Shown: positions 32,178 to 39,526 of the stretch, piece by piece
Numbering within the stretch: the first letter of the stretch is position 1
Layout: every line of letters starts with the position of its first letter
NCBI GenBank assembly: GCA_900767605.1
Contig: CAAFZT010000056.1
Location: 1 to 45,054, forward strand
Origin: Bacilli bacterium
GTDB taxonomy: Bacteria; Bacillota_I; Bacilli_A; RFN20; CAG-826
Length of the DNA: 45,054 nt
Direction of reading: 5' to 3'
The notes under the pieces: generated by a model
The model's database searches: none
What the model was told of the DNA's origin: nothing
Seen by the model: the letters and a program-made list of their open reading frames with translations, nothing else
Position numbers and translations under genes: made by a program

Positions 32178-34024
32178 CGGCATGTCCTCCTCTTGCTAAC
32201 CCGGATACGAAGGAAGCTCGTATCCCCTTTTTTCTTGACCCTTATTTTATAGCCACCTGCAAGGCGTAGTCGAGTCAAAAGGCGCTCAATTTCTGTCTTT
32301 TTGTTGTCCCATTCTATTTGAATGCCCGGAGAAGACAAAGTGATGTCAATATATCGGAAGTGACGCTTCGTGGATATCTCTAAATTCGCAGGCTCTTCCT
32401 GCACGGGAAGAACGAGGCGGAATTCATCTAACAAAGGTCCTAGGGTCAAAGGAGGGAGCAAGAAATTTTCCTCCTCGATGTCTAGCAATACGGAGATTTG
32501 CTTATTCTGTCTTCGATTTTCAAAAGCCACGTAATCTAGAAGAGAAGACAGCTCATCGCTAAAGGGGACGAGGGGCTTTTGAGAAGAATTGACCGAATAA
32601 CGGAGGTGTTTGGCAAAGTCGCGCAAGGCTTCTTGTCCCTGCTTTTTGTCTTCGTGGTAAATGGATTGAACGGCGTTGAGATTATTGAAGATCGTTTCGG
32701 ACTCAAATCGTCCCTTGAGGTTCAACAGATTCAACTGTTCTTGCTTGATTTGAAGTTCCTTGGCTTCGGCTTCCGTCTTTTTAAAATGGAAGAAGTGGTG
32801 GAAGAAAGCCCCTAGCATCAAACAGGCGATAACGAGGATCAACGTGCTTAAGGGATCCACCCAACCATTAGAAAGGACACCCCCGTAATTGAGGTTTTCT
32901 AAAAATAAGCAGTCCAGAAGGAGTAGCCACACCGCCAAAGGGATGAAACCGTTTAAAAAGGAGGGGGACGTATAGGCTTCTTTGGACAATAAGTAGCCAA
33001 CATATATTCCCATGACGAAGAAGGGCAAGATGAAAAGCAACGCGAAAGAATAGGTGTGAAGAGGTAATAGCAGCCCTGCGCCAAGTAATCCCAAAAACGA
33101 TAATAGAAGTACTTGGAATGGCGGGATTTTAACGCGTTGTCCGGAACGGGAATAGAAGAGGAAGAAAATAAGAGCCAATACCAAGAATAGAAGGGAGAAA
33201 TACCGCAAAAGGGTATAAGAGGCACCCAAACCCATCAAGGCCAAGACGCGGATGCCACTCGTGCTTGTCAGCCAGTGCAAATTCAAAAACACCACGAAAA
33301 GGATTTCAAAGACGGACCGCCTTTTCTTGGGTTCGGATAATGTAGCGACAAATAAAACCGTGGAGGCGGTGAATAAAATCCCTAGTGCAGCAAACATCAA
33401 ATAGTCCTTCGCCCTGGTTTTTTCGGCATAGATTCGGCTGGACACCAAACGAGGCAATTCAAAAATCCCGCCGCTTCCCGAATTCCCCACTTCGATGGTG
33501 ACGCTAACCGTCCCGGAGTCGTTTACTTGGTAGAATCCGCTTGAAGACAAGGAATTGTCCAAGGTGTCTCCGGCCCGGCGTTTGCTCGGCACCCCGCAGG
33601 TCGCGTAAAGATTCGAATCAAAATAAAGACGGAAGGAGCAATAGAAGGTATCCATGGTGATGCTTAATTGGCTATGGGGTTCTAATCCTTCTAGCTCAAA
33701 ACGATAGGAAGCATATCCATCTTGGCCAAGGGGTTTTCCTTGGAACTCCCCACCCGTCCAAAATCCTGGCAATGACAATAGCGTATGGGCTCCTACGGAA
33801 TCGGGTTCCGATTCAATCCAGGAGCCATAATAGAATTCTACTTCTCCGACAAGTCGAACCCCATTCTCGGAGATGGAACGGTTCTTAAAGTTGGCCTTGC
33901 CTTGCTGGAGGGAAACCGTGGGGTCGGTGGCCACGAAAGCATAAGAAAAAAGGGTGGGCAACAAAAAGAGCATCCACGCCAAGACGACATAGAGGATTCT
34001 TAAGCCGCTTTTCTGCTGTTTCAT
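32174..34024 (-). CDS. 7TM sensor of histidine-kinase type lacking catalytic residues (pseudokinase)
   Basis: A 616-aa membrane protein. After an N-terminal anchor (about 8-28) there is an extracytoplasmic beta-sandwich sensor (about 35-195; FYYGSWIESEP and LPGFW, like 7TMR-DISM extracellular domains), then about seven membrane helices (205-405) and a short coiled coil. The C-terminal part has the length and outline of LytS/His_kinase domains but is degenerate. Where the phospho-acceptor motif PHFxFN is expected it reads SETIFN, so the His is E443. The N-box Asn is E534. The DxGxG and GxGLxN glycine boxes are absent. It therefore should not autophosphorylate or bind ATP normally. It overlaps the intact kinase gene by ATGA and the response regulator likewise, so it probably works as a sensor subunit of a heterodimer. 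Confidence 0.85.
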   Translation of the reverse strand: MKQQKSGLRILYVVLAWMLFLLPTLFSYAFVATDPTVSLQQGKANFKNRSISENGVRLVGEVEFYYGSWIESEPDSVGAHTLLSLPGFWTGGEFQGKPLGQDGYASYRFELEGLEPHSQLSITMDTFYCSFRLYFDSNLYATCGVPSKRRAGDTLDNSLSSSGFYQVNDSGTVSVTIEVGNSGSGGIFELPRLVSSRIYAEKTRAKDYLMFAALGILFTASTVLFVATLSEPKKRRSVFEILFVVFLNLHWLTSTSGIRVLALMGLGASYTLLRYFSLLFLVLALIFFLFYSRSGQRVKIPPFQVLLLSFLGLLGAGLLLPLHTYSFALLFILPFFVMGIYVGYLLSKEAYTSPSFLNGFIPLAVWLLLLDCLFLENLNYGGVLSNGWVDPLSTLILVIACLMLGAFFHHFFHFKKTEAEAKELQIKQEQLNLLNLKGRFESETIFNNLNAVQSIYHEDKKQGQEALRDFAKHLRYSVNSSQKPLVPFSDELSSLLDYVAFENRRQNKQISVLLDIEEENFLLPPLTLGPLLDEFRLVLPVQEEPANLEISTKRHFRYIDITLSSPGIQIEWDNKKTEIERLLTRLRLAGGYKIRVKKKGDTSFLRIRVSKRRTCR

Positions 34025-35856
34025 GCTCCCTCCTTGCGGGGAATATGGATTTCAAATCGCGTCCCTTCCCCTAACGCGGAATGGATTTCAACGTGGGCCC
34101 CAAGAAGCAACTCCCATCGTTCCATCGTGTTGCTTAGCCCAATTCCGGGACGATTTTCCTCTTCGTTAAATCCAATGCCTTCATCCTTGATTTGGATATA
34201 GATCCCGTCTTCTTTTTCTTCTTCGGTGATTTCAATCTCCGCGGGGCCTTTTTTATTCGCGTGGCTATGGACAACGATATTCTCGACAAAGGTCTCGATG
34301 CCCAGGGGAGGAATCATGATCTCTTCGTCTTCGATATCGAAAAGGATGCTATAGGGGCGAGAAGGGAAACGGAGATTTTCTAGCTCAAGATATTGGCTGA
34401 TGTGGTTCATTTCTTCTTCTAAGGGAATCAGGTCGTTTTCCACATTCAAAATGCCTTGACGGGCAATCGAAGCGAATTTATGCACGGCTTCGTCGCCTTC
34501 TTGGAGGCTGTGGGAATAGGAAGATTCGATCGCAGACAAGGCATTGAAGACGAAGTGGGGTTTGATTTCTTCGCGGAGGGATAACTCTTTTTGATGACGG
34601 TACTTGGCTTCTTCTAACTCCAATGTGGCTTCGCTTTGAGCCAGATACTGGTAATGGGCAGCAAAATAATAGAAGGTGGTCGTTAAAAAGAAGATGTAAA
34701 GAAGCGATATCGCCCCGATGCGGTAGGAGGGGAAAATCCCCTCTCCTAAATGGATGTGGGCGATTTTGATGCCGATTAAAGTAGAGGCAAAGACGACCCC
34801 ATAGGTTCGTTTCTCCATTAAGTGGAGAGCTAGTTCCATTCCCGTTCCCGCGAAGTAGAGAAGGGCAAACCATAGGATGCTAATTTTGCTACTAGGGAAA
34901 AAACCAAGAATAGAAGCCCCTAGCACCAAGGAAGAAGAAACGAGATGGACATAGAGCTGATGACGGCTTTTTTGCATCTGGTCCATGGTAATAAAGAGGA
35001 GGCCGAATAAGCTACAGAGTCCATAGAATCCCCCGTGTAGGCCCCAAGCAAAATAAGGATGAATGTCCACTCCCATCGCATGGAATAGACCTACCCCATC
35101 ACTAGAAAAGAGGAAGGATGCTAGGGCAAGGAGCAAGGAAATAAACAATAAGGCGTTTTGCCAGGGATTCGTGGAGAAGATCCAGAATAGAAGCGAAATG
35201 AGGACCATGGATACCCCGATGCCGAGGATAAAGAAAGCAACGGCCTTGCGGATGGAATCGCCGCGAGAACGATAGATTCCCGTGGATAAACTGGGCATGA
35301 TGGAAATATCGTGTTCGGGTGCGGCGAATTCCATCACAAGGGAAGATTCTTCATGCGCATAAGCGGTTTTGGACACCTTTTCCATATCGTCTCCTAACGC
35401 AAAATTAGGAAGGCTGCTTTGCTCTAAATCCCCATATTCATAGAAAAGAACCCCGTCAAGAAACAAACGGTAGTTGAGCCCAATTTGTCCTTGATGGATA
35501 TGAAGAGAAAAAGAATCGGGAAGATTAATCAGGTTCCACTTTAACGAAGCAATCGGTTCCTCCAAGGTGAAAGAACCGGGCAATTGGATGGATTCTGGAG
35601 GGGTTCTAGCCCCGGTAGGCTCACTGACAATCCATTCGCCGGGATAGAAAGAAGCGCCCCCGCCTAAAGAAAATACCTGGCAATTCGAAGCATCCCTAAA
35701 GTCGATCTTGCCATCATGCAAAACAGGCGCGGAGTTATCGGAATCCAAAATGGGACCGGCAAAAAAAGCAAGAAAAACGCTGAAGACAATGGAAAGGATG
35801 CCGAAAAAGCCATTCAATAAGCATTTACGGACCGTCTTTCCTTCTACCTTCTTCAT
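34021..35856 (-). CDS. 7TM sensor histidine kinase, LytS/YesM-like catalytic domain
   Basis: A 611-aa membrane kinase. It has an N-terminal helix, an extracytoplasmic sensor (about 40-205; FYPGEWIVSEP and LPGSF, matching its neighbour), about seven transmembrane helices (210-400) and a coiled coil. The catalytic part is intact: phospho-acceptor H434 in KPHFVFN, N-box FVEN (N526), DEGIGF (558-563) and GIGLSN (571-576). It should autophosphorylate and pass phosphate to the response regulator encoded at 31410. It is first in the minus-strand operon. Together with the catalytically dead paralogue it likely senses a sugar or cell-surface ligand linked to the adjacent glycan locus. Confidence 0.88.
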   Translation of the reverse strand: MKKVEGKTVRKCLLNGFFGILSIVFSVFLAFFAGPILDSDNSAPVLHDGKIDFRDASNCQVFSLGGGASFYPGEWIVSEPTGARTPPESIQLPGSFTLEEPIASLKWNLINLPDSFSLHIHQGQIGLNYRLFLDGVLFYEYGDLEQSSLPNFALGDDMEKVSKTAYAHEESSLVMEFAAPEHDISIMPSLSTGIYRSRGDSIRKAVAFFILGIGVSMVLISLLFWIFSTNPWQNALLFISLLLALASFLFSSDGVGLFHAMGVDIHPYFAWGLHGGFYGLCSLFGLLFITMDQMQKSRHQLYVHLVSSSLVLGASILGFFPSSKISILWFALLYFAGTGMELALHLMEKRTYGVVFASTLIGIKIAHIHLGEGIFPSYRIGAISLLYIFFLTTTFYYFAAHYQYLAQSEATLELEEAKYRHQKELSLREEIKPHFVFNALSAIESSYSHSLQEGDEAVHKFASIARQGILNVENDLIPLEEEMNHISQYLELENLRFPSRPYSILFDIEDEEIMIPPLGIETFVENIVVHSHANKKGPAEIEITEEEKEDGIYIQIKDEGIGFNEEENRPGIGLSNTMERWELLLGAHVEIHSALGEGTRFEIHIPRKEGA

Positions 35857-35878
35857 TAGAAGAAAGTTTGGGCTTTTT

Positions 35879-35898
35879 TCTCCTTTATTTCAAGGAGA
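35879..35898. repeat. 7-bp hairpin in the gap between the kinase and toxin genes
   Basis: TCTCCTT (35879-35885) and AAGGAGA (35892-35898) pair around a 6-nt loop, within 25-45 bp of the kinase start. On the minus strand, its AAGGAG half could resemble an RBS, but it is too far from the kinase ATG. It has no T-run in the direction of the toxin gene, so terminator function is doubtful. Confidence 0.3.
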
Positions 35899-35945
35899 GG
35901 GGTTGCTATCTCTTTCCAAGGGAACCATTATCTTTCCTAGTGTGT

Positions 35946-36191
35946 TCACATGGCATGAACAACCACCGTTCGCTCCGATTCCAATACCCGATAAACTAAG
36001 CGATGGTGGATATTGATACGCCTAGAGTAATAGTTTTTTAAATCCCCGCAAAGCTTTTCGTAGGATGGCGGTGCGGTAAACGGGTTATCCGATAATAGCA
36101 TTAACAGCAAGCGCGCTTTTTTCCCTAAACCCGCTTGAATGAGTTTTTCTTTATCCTTTTGAGCATTTTTAGTTAAAACGACTGTCCACAT
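35946..36191 (-). CDS. yoeB: YoeB/Txe-type toxin, C-terminally truncated
   Basis: An 81-aa RelE-superfamily ribosome-dependent mRNA endonuclease. The YoeB-like core is there: SYEKLCGDLKNYYSRRINIHHRLVY with E45, R58 and R64 aligning with E46, R59 and R65 of E. coli YoeB. Family members end in a short aromatic tail whose last His and Tyr are catalytic. Here the frame reads M-TGA-ACA-CAC-TAG, so the expected W-T-H-Y tail is cut by TGA and the Tyr codon is itself TAG. The toxin therefore probably lacks activity or has reduced activity. It lies 3 nt after the antitoxin gene, in the normal antitoxin-toxin order. Translation with TGA as Trp is excluded as the explanation by TGA stops elsewhere in the window. 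Confidence 0.8.
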   Translation of the reverse strand: MWTVVLTKNAQKDKEKLIQAGLGKKARLLLMLLSDNPFTAPPSYEKLCGDLKNYYSRRINIHHRLVYRVLESERTVVVHAM

Positions 36192-36194
36192 CGC

Positions 36195-36446
36195 TTACCA
36201 CTCCTCGTCGGGATTAAATTTCTGCATTTTAGAAATATCTTCTTTTTCGCCTTCTTTTATTTTTTGTGCGAGATGAGGCTGTGACATGAGGTAGATTGTT
36301 TCAATCAAAGAATTGTAATCTTCTTCACTGACGAGAACGGCGTTGCCGTTTTTTGTGGTAACTTGGACCGCTTCGTTATATTTGATTACGCAATCGATGG
36401 TATTGAATAGGTTTTTTCTTAATTTCGTTACATTCGTTGTTTCCAT
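36195..36446 (-). CDS. yefM: YefM/Phd-family antitoxin
   Basis: An 83-aa antitoxin. The N-terminal METTNVTKLRKNLFNTIDCV is the Phd/YefM DNA-binding start, and AVLVSEEDYNSLIETIYLM leads to the toxin-neutralising helix. An acidic tail ends in PDEEW. The start at 36446 is chosen because GGAGGG at 36460-36455 gives an 8-nt spacer; a longer in-frame start at 36476 would include that RBS. It normally represses its own operon, and it binds the toxin encoded 3 nt downstream. A partial relative of its C-terminal half lies at 38181-38366 beyond the ATPase gene. Confidence 0.85.
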   Translation of the reverse strand: METTNVTKLRKNLFNTIDCVIKYNEAVQVTTKNGNAVLVSEEDYNSLIETIYLMSQPHLAQKIKEGEKEDISKMQKFNPDEEW

Positions 36447-36476
36447 TTTGCATGCCCTCCCATTTAACAAAACCAT

Positions 36477-36691
36477 TATATCGAAAAACGTACATAAACA
36501 AGTACGTTAAAATCATGGATGGTTGATACAGGACAAAACATTATCGAAAATGCGCGTCCTATTAGATGGGGCTTTGTCTCGTCACGGAGGCGTCTCCTCG
36601 TTGCTTTGAGCGTGTCTACATTTAGGTTATCCGTGAAAAACACATACTTAGTGTAACTCTCCGTTACCCGTGCAAAAGCAAAACACAATTT
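36477..36691. other. Non-coding stretch before the repeat array
   Basis: Between the antitoxin gene and the repeat array I see no convincing gene. An open frame of 70 codons on the minus strand has no RBS and no recognisable protein features. The stretch would contain the antitoxin promoter, but no clear -35/-10 pair stands out. Confidence 0.4.
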
Positions 36692-36799
36692 TTGGAAAAG
36701 TACCTTTTTAAGTCATAAAAAAGTTTGGAAAAGTCGCAAAAACTTCACTAAAAATATTGGAAAAGTTCCGAAATCCATATAAAAAATTATTGGAAAAGT
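36692..36799 (+). repeat. Four TTGGAAAAGT direct repeats with ~33-bp period
   Basis: Exact copies of TTGGAAAAGT lie at 36692-36701, 36725-36734, 36757-36766 and 36790-36799, with start-to-start distances of 33, 32 and 33 bp. The spacers are A-rich and partly alike (a CNNAAA/ATA pattern) but not identical. Three helical turns between copies puts all boxes on the same DNA face, as in iteron arrays or multi-site operators. The last copy overlaps the -35 region of the promoter of the ATPase gene at 36833. Confidence 0.85.
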
Positions 36800-36806
36800 C
36801 CTAAAA

Positions 36807-36815
36807 TGCTATAAA
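36807..36815 (+). promoter_or_regulatory. Extended -10 promoter of the DUF4143 ATPase gene
   Basis: TGCTATAAA has a TGn extension and a TATAAA hexamer, 18 nt before the ATG at 36833. Its -35 region falls on the fourth TTGGAAAAGT repeat, so binding there should directly affect transcription. A short GAGAGAAC just before the ATG is a modest RBS. Confidence 0.5.
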
Positions 36816-36832
36816 ATGAAACCGAGAGAACT

Positions 36833-38143
36833 ATGTTTTATCGAAAAATTGAAGAAAGAATAAACCGTTATTACGCAGACAAAAATGCCAAGATCCTTGT
36901 TATCGATGGGGCGAGACAAATTGGGAAGAGCTTTATTATTAGGGAAACGGGCAAGAAGTTCTTTAAACATTTCGTTGAAATAAACCTTAAAGACGATTCG
37001 GAAGGGGACAAACTCTTTGAAAGTGTTCGTACAACCGAAGATTTTTATCTACAGGTAAGCGCGCTTTACGGGAATAACCTGGGGGATGTTTCCGATACGA
37101 TGATTTTCTTGGATGAAATTCAGGTCTACCCCCATTTGCTGACGATGCTAAAACCATTAAAGGCAGAGGCAAGGTATCGCTATATTTGCAGCGGATCTCT
37201 TTTAGGAATCACTCTTCAGCACACGTTCATCCCTATGGGCAGCATAGATGAAGTAAAGATGTTCCCCATGGATTTTGAAGAGTTTCTTTTAGCAAACAAC
37301 GTGGGAAAGGACGTGATTTCTTATTTAAGAAAATGTTTTGTGGATCAAACTCCGCCTTCGGAGGGAATCCATAAAACGATCCTAGGCTTATTTAAACGTT
37401 ATTTGCTTTCGGGTGGCCTTCCAGACTCGGTAAAGGCTTTCGTGGAAGCAAAAAACGTTTATACCATGAGAGAAAACCAAGCCTTGACCTACAAATATTA
37501 TTCCGATGATGCTGCAAAATACGATAAGGAACACTCCTTAAAAATAAGACGCATCTATGATTATTTGCCCTCCTACATGGAAAATAAAGTCAAGCGGATT
37601 CAGTTTAAAAAGATAGAGGATGCTCCTAAAGCTTCGATGGGGCGTTATCAGGACGAGTTTGATTATCTCCTTTCTTCTGGATGCGTTTTAGGGGCGAAAG
37701 CCATCAGCAATCCTGTTTTTCCTCTATGCGAATCCGCGAGTAAAAACTTAATCAAACTTTATTACAACGATGTTGGGCTGCTCACGAATCTTTTATATAA
37801 AAACAACATTGATGCGGTCTTAAACAAAGATAGTGGCGTGAATTTAGGAAGCGTGTATGAAACGGCGTGTGCTATGGAACTTTCCGCGCATGGGCACGAT
37901 TTGTATTATTTCGATAGCAAGAAGGTGGGGGAAGTCGATTTTTTAATCAACGATTACGAAAATACGTCGATTCTCCCCATCGAAATAAAATCAGGAAACG
38001 ATCAAAATAACTTTAGAGCTATACCCAAGCTCGTAAAAGAACCTTACAACCTGCAAAAAGGCTACATTTTTGGGAATGAAAATGCGGTTAGCAGTAAATC
38101 GAATTTGATTGCCTTCCCAATCTATATGATTATGTTCCTATAG
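36833..38143 (+). CDS. AAA+ ATPase with C-terminal DUF4143 nuclease-like domain
   Basis: A 436-aa protein. The N-terminal AAA domain has Walker A GARQIGKS (26-33) and Walker B IFLDEIQ (91-97), with the RQIGKSFII context typical of the DUF4143 ATPases (often annotated as archaeal-type ATPases). The C-terminal DUF4143 domain carries a PD-(D/E)xK-like motif: VGEVDFLIND, then LPIEIKSGND (D, E and K near residues 375-400). These widespread accessory genes have no settled function; defence, DNA transactions or mobile-element roles have been suggested. It stands alone between an intact YefM/YoeB pair on one side and an antitoxin remnant on the other, with a repeat array as its promoter region. The composition is more AT-rich than the metabolic genes, suggesting transfer. 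Confidence 0.88.
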   Translation: MFYRKIEERINRYYADKNAKILVIDGARQIGKSFIIRETGKKFFKHFVEINLKDDSEGDKLFESVRTTEDFYLQVSALYGNNLGDVSDTMIFLDEIQVYPHLLTMLKPLKAEARYRYICSGSLLGITLQHTFIPMGSIDEVKMFPMDFEEFLLANNVGKDVISYLRKCFVDQTPPSEGIHKTILGLFKRYLLSGGLPDSVKAFVEAKNVYTMRENQALTYKYYSDDAAKYDKEHSLKIRRIYDYLPSYMENKVKRIQFKKIEDAPKASMGRYQDEFDYLLSSGCVLGAKAISNPVFPLCESASKNLIKLYYNDVGLLTNLLYKNNIDAVLNKDSGVNLGSVYETACAMELSAHGHDLYYFDSKKVGEVDFLINDYENTSILPIEIKSGNDQNNFRAIPKLVKEPYNLQKGYIFGNENAVSSKSNLIAFPIYMIMFL

Positions 38144-38180
38144 CTTTGCCCCGAACGGCTGTATAGATATGACAGATGCA

Positions 38181-38366
38181 TCAATAAGAATCGTGGAAAT
38201 GAAAAGTCTCCATATCGTCCGGGGCTTCGTTTTCGCCTTCTTTGATACGAGAAACGAAACAGGGCTGAGATAGCAAATAGATGCTATCGAGTAGAGACTG
38301 ATAACGAGTTTGGCTTAATAGGATGACATCCCCAATAGGAGCAGTAATGCATTTCGGGCCGCCCAA
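38181..38366 (-). pseudogene. Remnant of a YefM/Phd-type antitoxin
   Basis: The reading frame covers only the C-terminal half of an antitoxin. The segment GDVILLSQTRYQSLLDSIYL followed by SQP and RIKEGE aligns with the VLVSEEDYNSLIETIYL, SQP and KIKEGE parts of the antitoxin at 36195. The N-terminal DNA-binding half is missing, the only start is a TTG without an RBS, and no toxin gene follows. It looks like a fossil of a second toxin-antitoxin locus, or one half of a duplication that flanks the DUF4143 ATPase. Confidence 0.6.
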
Positions 38367-38392
38367 CGGTATTTAAGCAGTTTAAAAGAAAC

Positions 38393-38452
38393 GGGGCGCA
38401 TCCAGAGAGTCGGTTCCAATAAAACCGGTTCCTGGAAGGTGAAATCCCATTA
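38393..38452 (+). ncRNA. T-box Stem I-like segment, probably a remnant
   Basis: The stretch reads like the distal part of a T-box Stem I. CCAG (38402-38405) pairs with CTGG (38432-38435), an AGAGAG element lies within, and CGGTT (38411-38415) pairs with AACCG (38423-38427). It is followed by GGTGAAATCCCA, where ATC would be the Ile specifier. However, the apical loop is not the usual T-box sequence, and no TGGNACC antiterminator or terminator is found before the gene at 38510. It is either a truncated leader or a chance likeness. Confidence 0.25.
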
Positions 38453-38509
38453 ACGTCTTATCATCCTTCCCTCCACGCGTTATCCTTAAACCAACAGGAG
38501 GTTTTAACT

Positions 38510-39436
38510 ATGTGCACCGGCATCGCTTTTCAAACCAAGGATTTCTATTTCGGACGGAATCTCGATTATGACTTCTCCTATGGGGAAGAACTCGTCATCG
38601 TTCCTAGAACGCATCCCTTTTCTTTCCGCAATGGGCGGCATTTAAAAGAACATCATGCCTTGATGGGCATCGCCCATAAAGACAATGGATATCCCTTGTT
38701 CTATGATTCGATCAATGACCAAGGCCTAGGGATGGCCGGTCTTAATTTTGTGGGCAACGCGGTTTATTGTGAGAAAGACCCTGTTGATAAAGAAGCGGTC
38801 GCTTCCTTTGAAATCATTCCCTGGATTTTGATGCAGGCTTCAAACTTAGAGGAAGCGAAGGAGTTGCTCCGCCATTTAGATATCACGTCTACTCCCTATA
38901 ACGAACAATTTCCGCCTTCTTCCCTCCACTGGCTGATCACCGATAAAACGGGTTCCATCACCGTGGAACGAACGAAAGACGGATTGCATGTTTATGACAA
39001 TCCAGTGGGGGCGTTAACGAATAATCCCCCGTTCCCGATCCAATTATGGAACTTAAAAAACTATGCATTCTTATCGGTGACCGATCCTGAAAATAAATGG
39101 AACAAACAATTGGATTTATCTCCTTATAGCCGTGGCATGGGGGCGATGGGGCTGCCAGGAGACTTATCAAGCCTTTCCCGTTTTGTTCGCGTCTGCTTTA
39201 CCAAAACCCATAGCATTTGCCAAGAAGACGAACGTTCCAGCGTTTCTCAATTCTTTCACATTCTTGGCTCGGTAGAACAAGTTCGTGGCTGTTGCGAGGT
39301 TCGCCCAGGGGAATTTGAATACACGATTTATTCGATTTGCTATAACGCGTCCAAAGGCATTGCTTATCTAAAGACCTATGATGGAGAGGCGATTGAACGG
39401 GTGAGCTTTGAGGATAAGAAGTACTATCTAGAATAA
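38510..39436 (+). CDS. Choloylglycine hydrolase / penicillin V acylase family enzyme
   Basis: A 308-aa Ntn hydrolase that cleaves linear amide bonds, e.g. conjugated bile salts, penicillin V or N-acyl homoserine lactones. After removal of Met1, Cys2 (MCTG) is the nucleophile. Other conserved residues are R16 and D19 in GRNLDYD, Asn in GMAGLNFVG, Asn in LTNNPPF and Arg in LSRFVR, matching the set C2, R18, D21, N82, N175 and R228 of Clostridium bile salt hydrolase. The length is normal (about 315-330 aa for that family). RBS AGGAGG lies 9 nt before the ATG. Bile salt hydrolase activity would fit a gut habitat, but sequence alone does not separate it from penicillin V acylase. No membrane or export signal, so cytosolic. 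Confidence 0.88.
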   Translation: MCTGIAFQTKDFYFGRNLDYDFSYGEELVIVPRTHPFSFRNGRHLKEHHALMGIAHKDNGYPLFYDSINDQGLGMAGLNFVGNAVYCEKDPVDKEAVASFEIIPWILMQASNLEEAKELLRHLDITSTPYNEQFPPSSLHWLITDKTGSITVERTKDGLHVYDNPVGALTNNPPFPIQLWNLKNYAFLSVTDPENKWNKQLDLSPYSRGMGAMGLPGDLSSLSRFVRVCFTKTHSICQEDERSSVSQFFHILGSVEQVRGCCEVRPGEFEYTIYSICYNASKGIAYLKTYDGEAIERVSFEDKKYYLE

Positions 39437-39448
39437 AAAGCCCTAGGA

Positions 39449-39470
39449 GATACCCTTTCGGTATCATTTT
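39449..39470 (+). terminator. Probable terminator after the choloylglycine hydrolase gene
   Basis: GATACC (39449-39454), loop CTTTC, GGTATC (39460-39465), followed by ATTTT. GGAG and CTCC just outside could extend the pairing. It lies 13 bp after the stop; the U-run is short, so this is moderate. Confidence 0.45.
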
Positions 39471-39481
39471 CTCCAAAAATA

Positions 39482-39490
39482 TGTTATAAA
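39482..39490 (+). promoter_or_regulatory. Extended -10 for the ATPase/TOPRIM-like pair
   Basis: TGTTATAAA (TGn plus TATAAA) 37 nt before the ATG at 39527, in an AT-rich stretch directly after the terminator hairpin. Confidence 0.4.
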
Positions 39491-39526
39491 TTCAAATATC
39501 TTGAACTTATAAAAATGAGGTTCACG

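Noticed and set aside
35931..35948. TGA read as tryptophan (genetic code 4) in the YoeB tail
   Set aside because: The Mollicutes-like ATPase made this tempting, but TGA ends several genes whose next gene starts in the same ATGA, Trp is encoded by TGG throughout, and the family Tyr codon is itself TAG here.
36476..36688. 70-codon minus-strand frame in the gap upstream of the antitoxin
   Set aside because: No RBS, no recognisable features, and it overlaps the antitoxin promoter region.
36692..36799. CRISPR array
   Set aside because: Only the 10-bp box is conserved, the ~23-bp spacers are A-rich and partly alike, there are only four units and no cas genes nearby. Iteron or operator array fits better.
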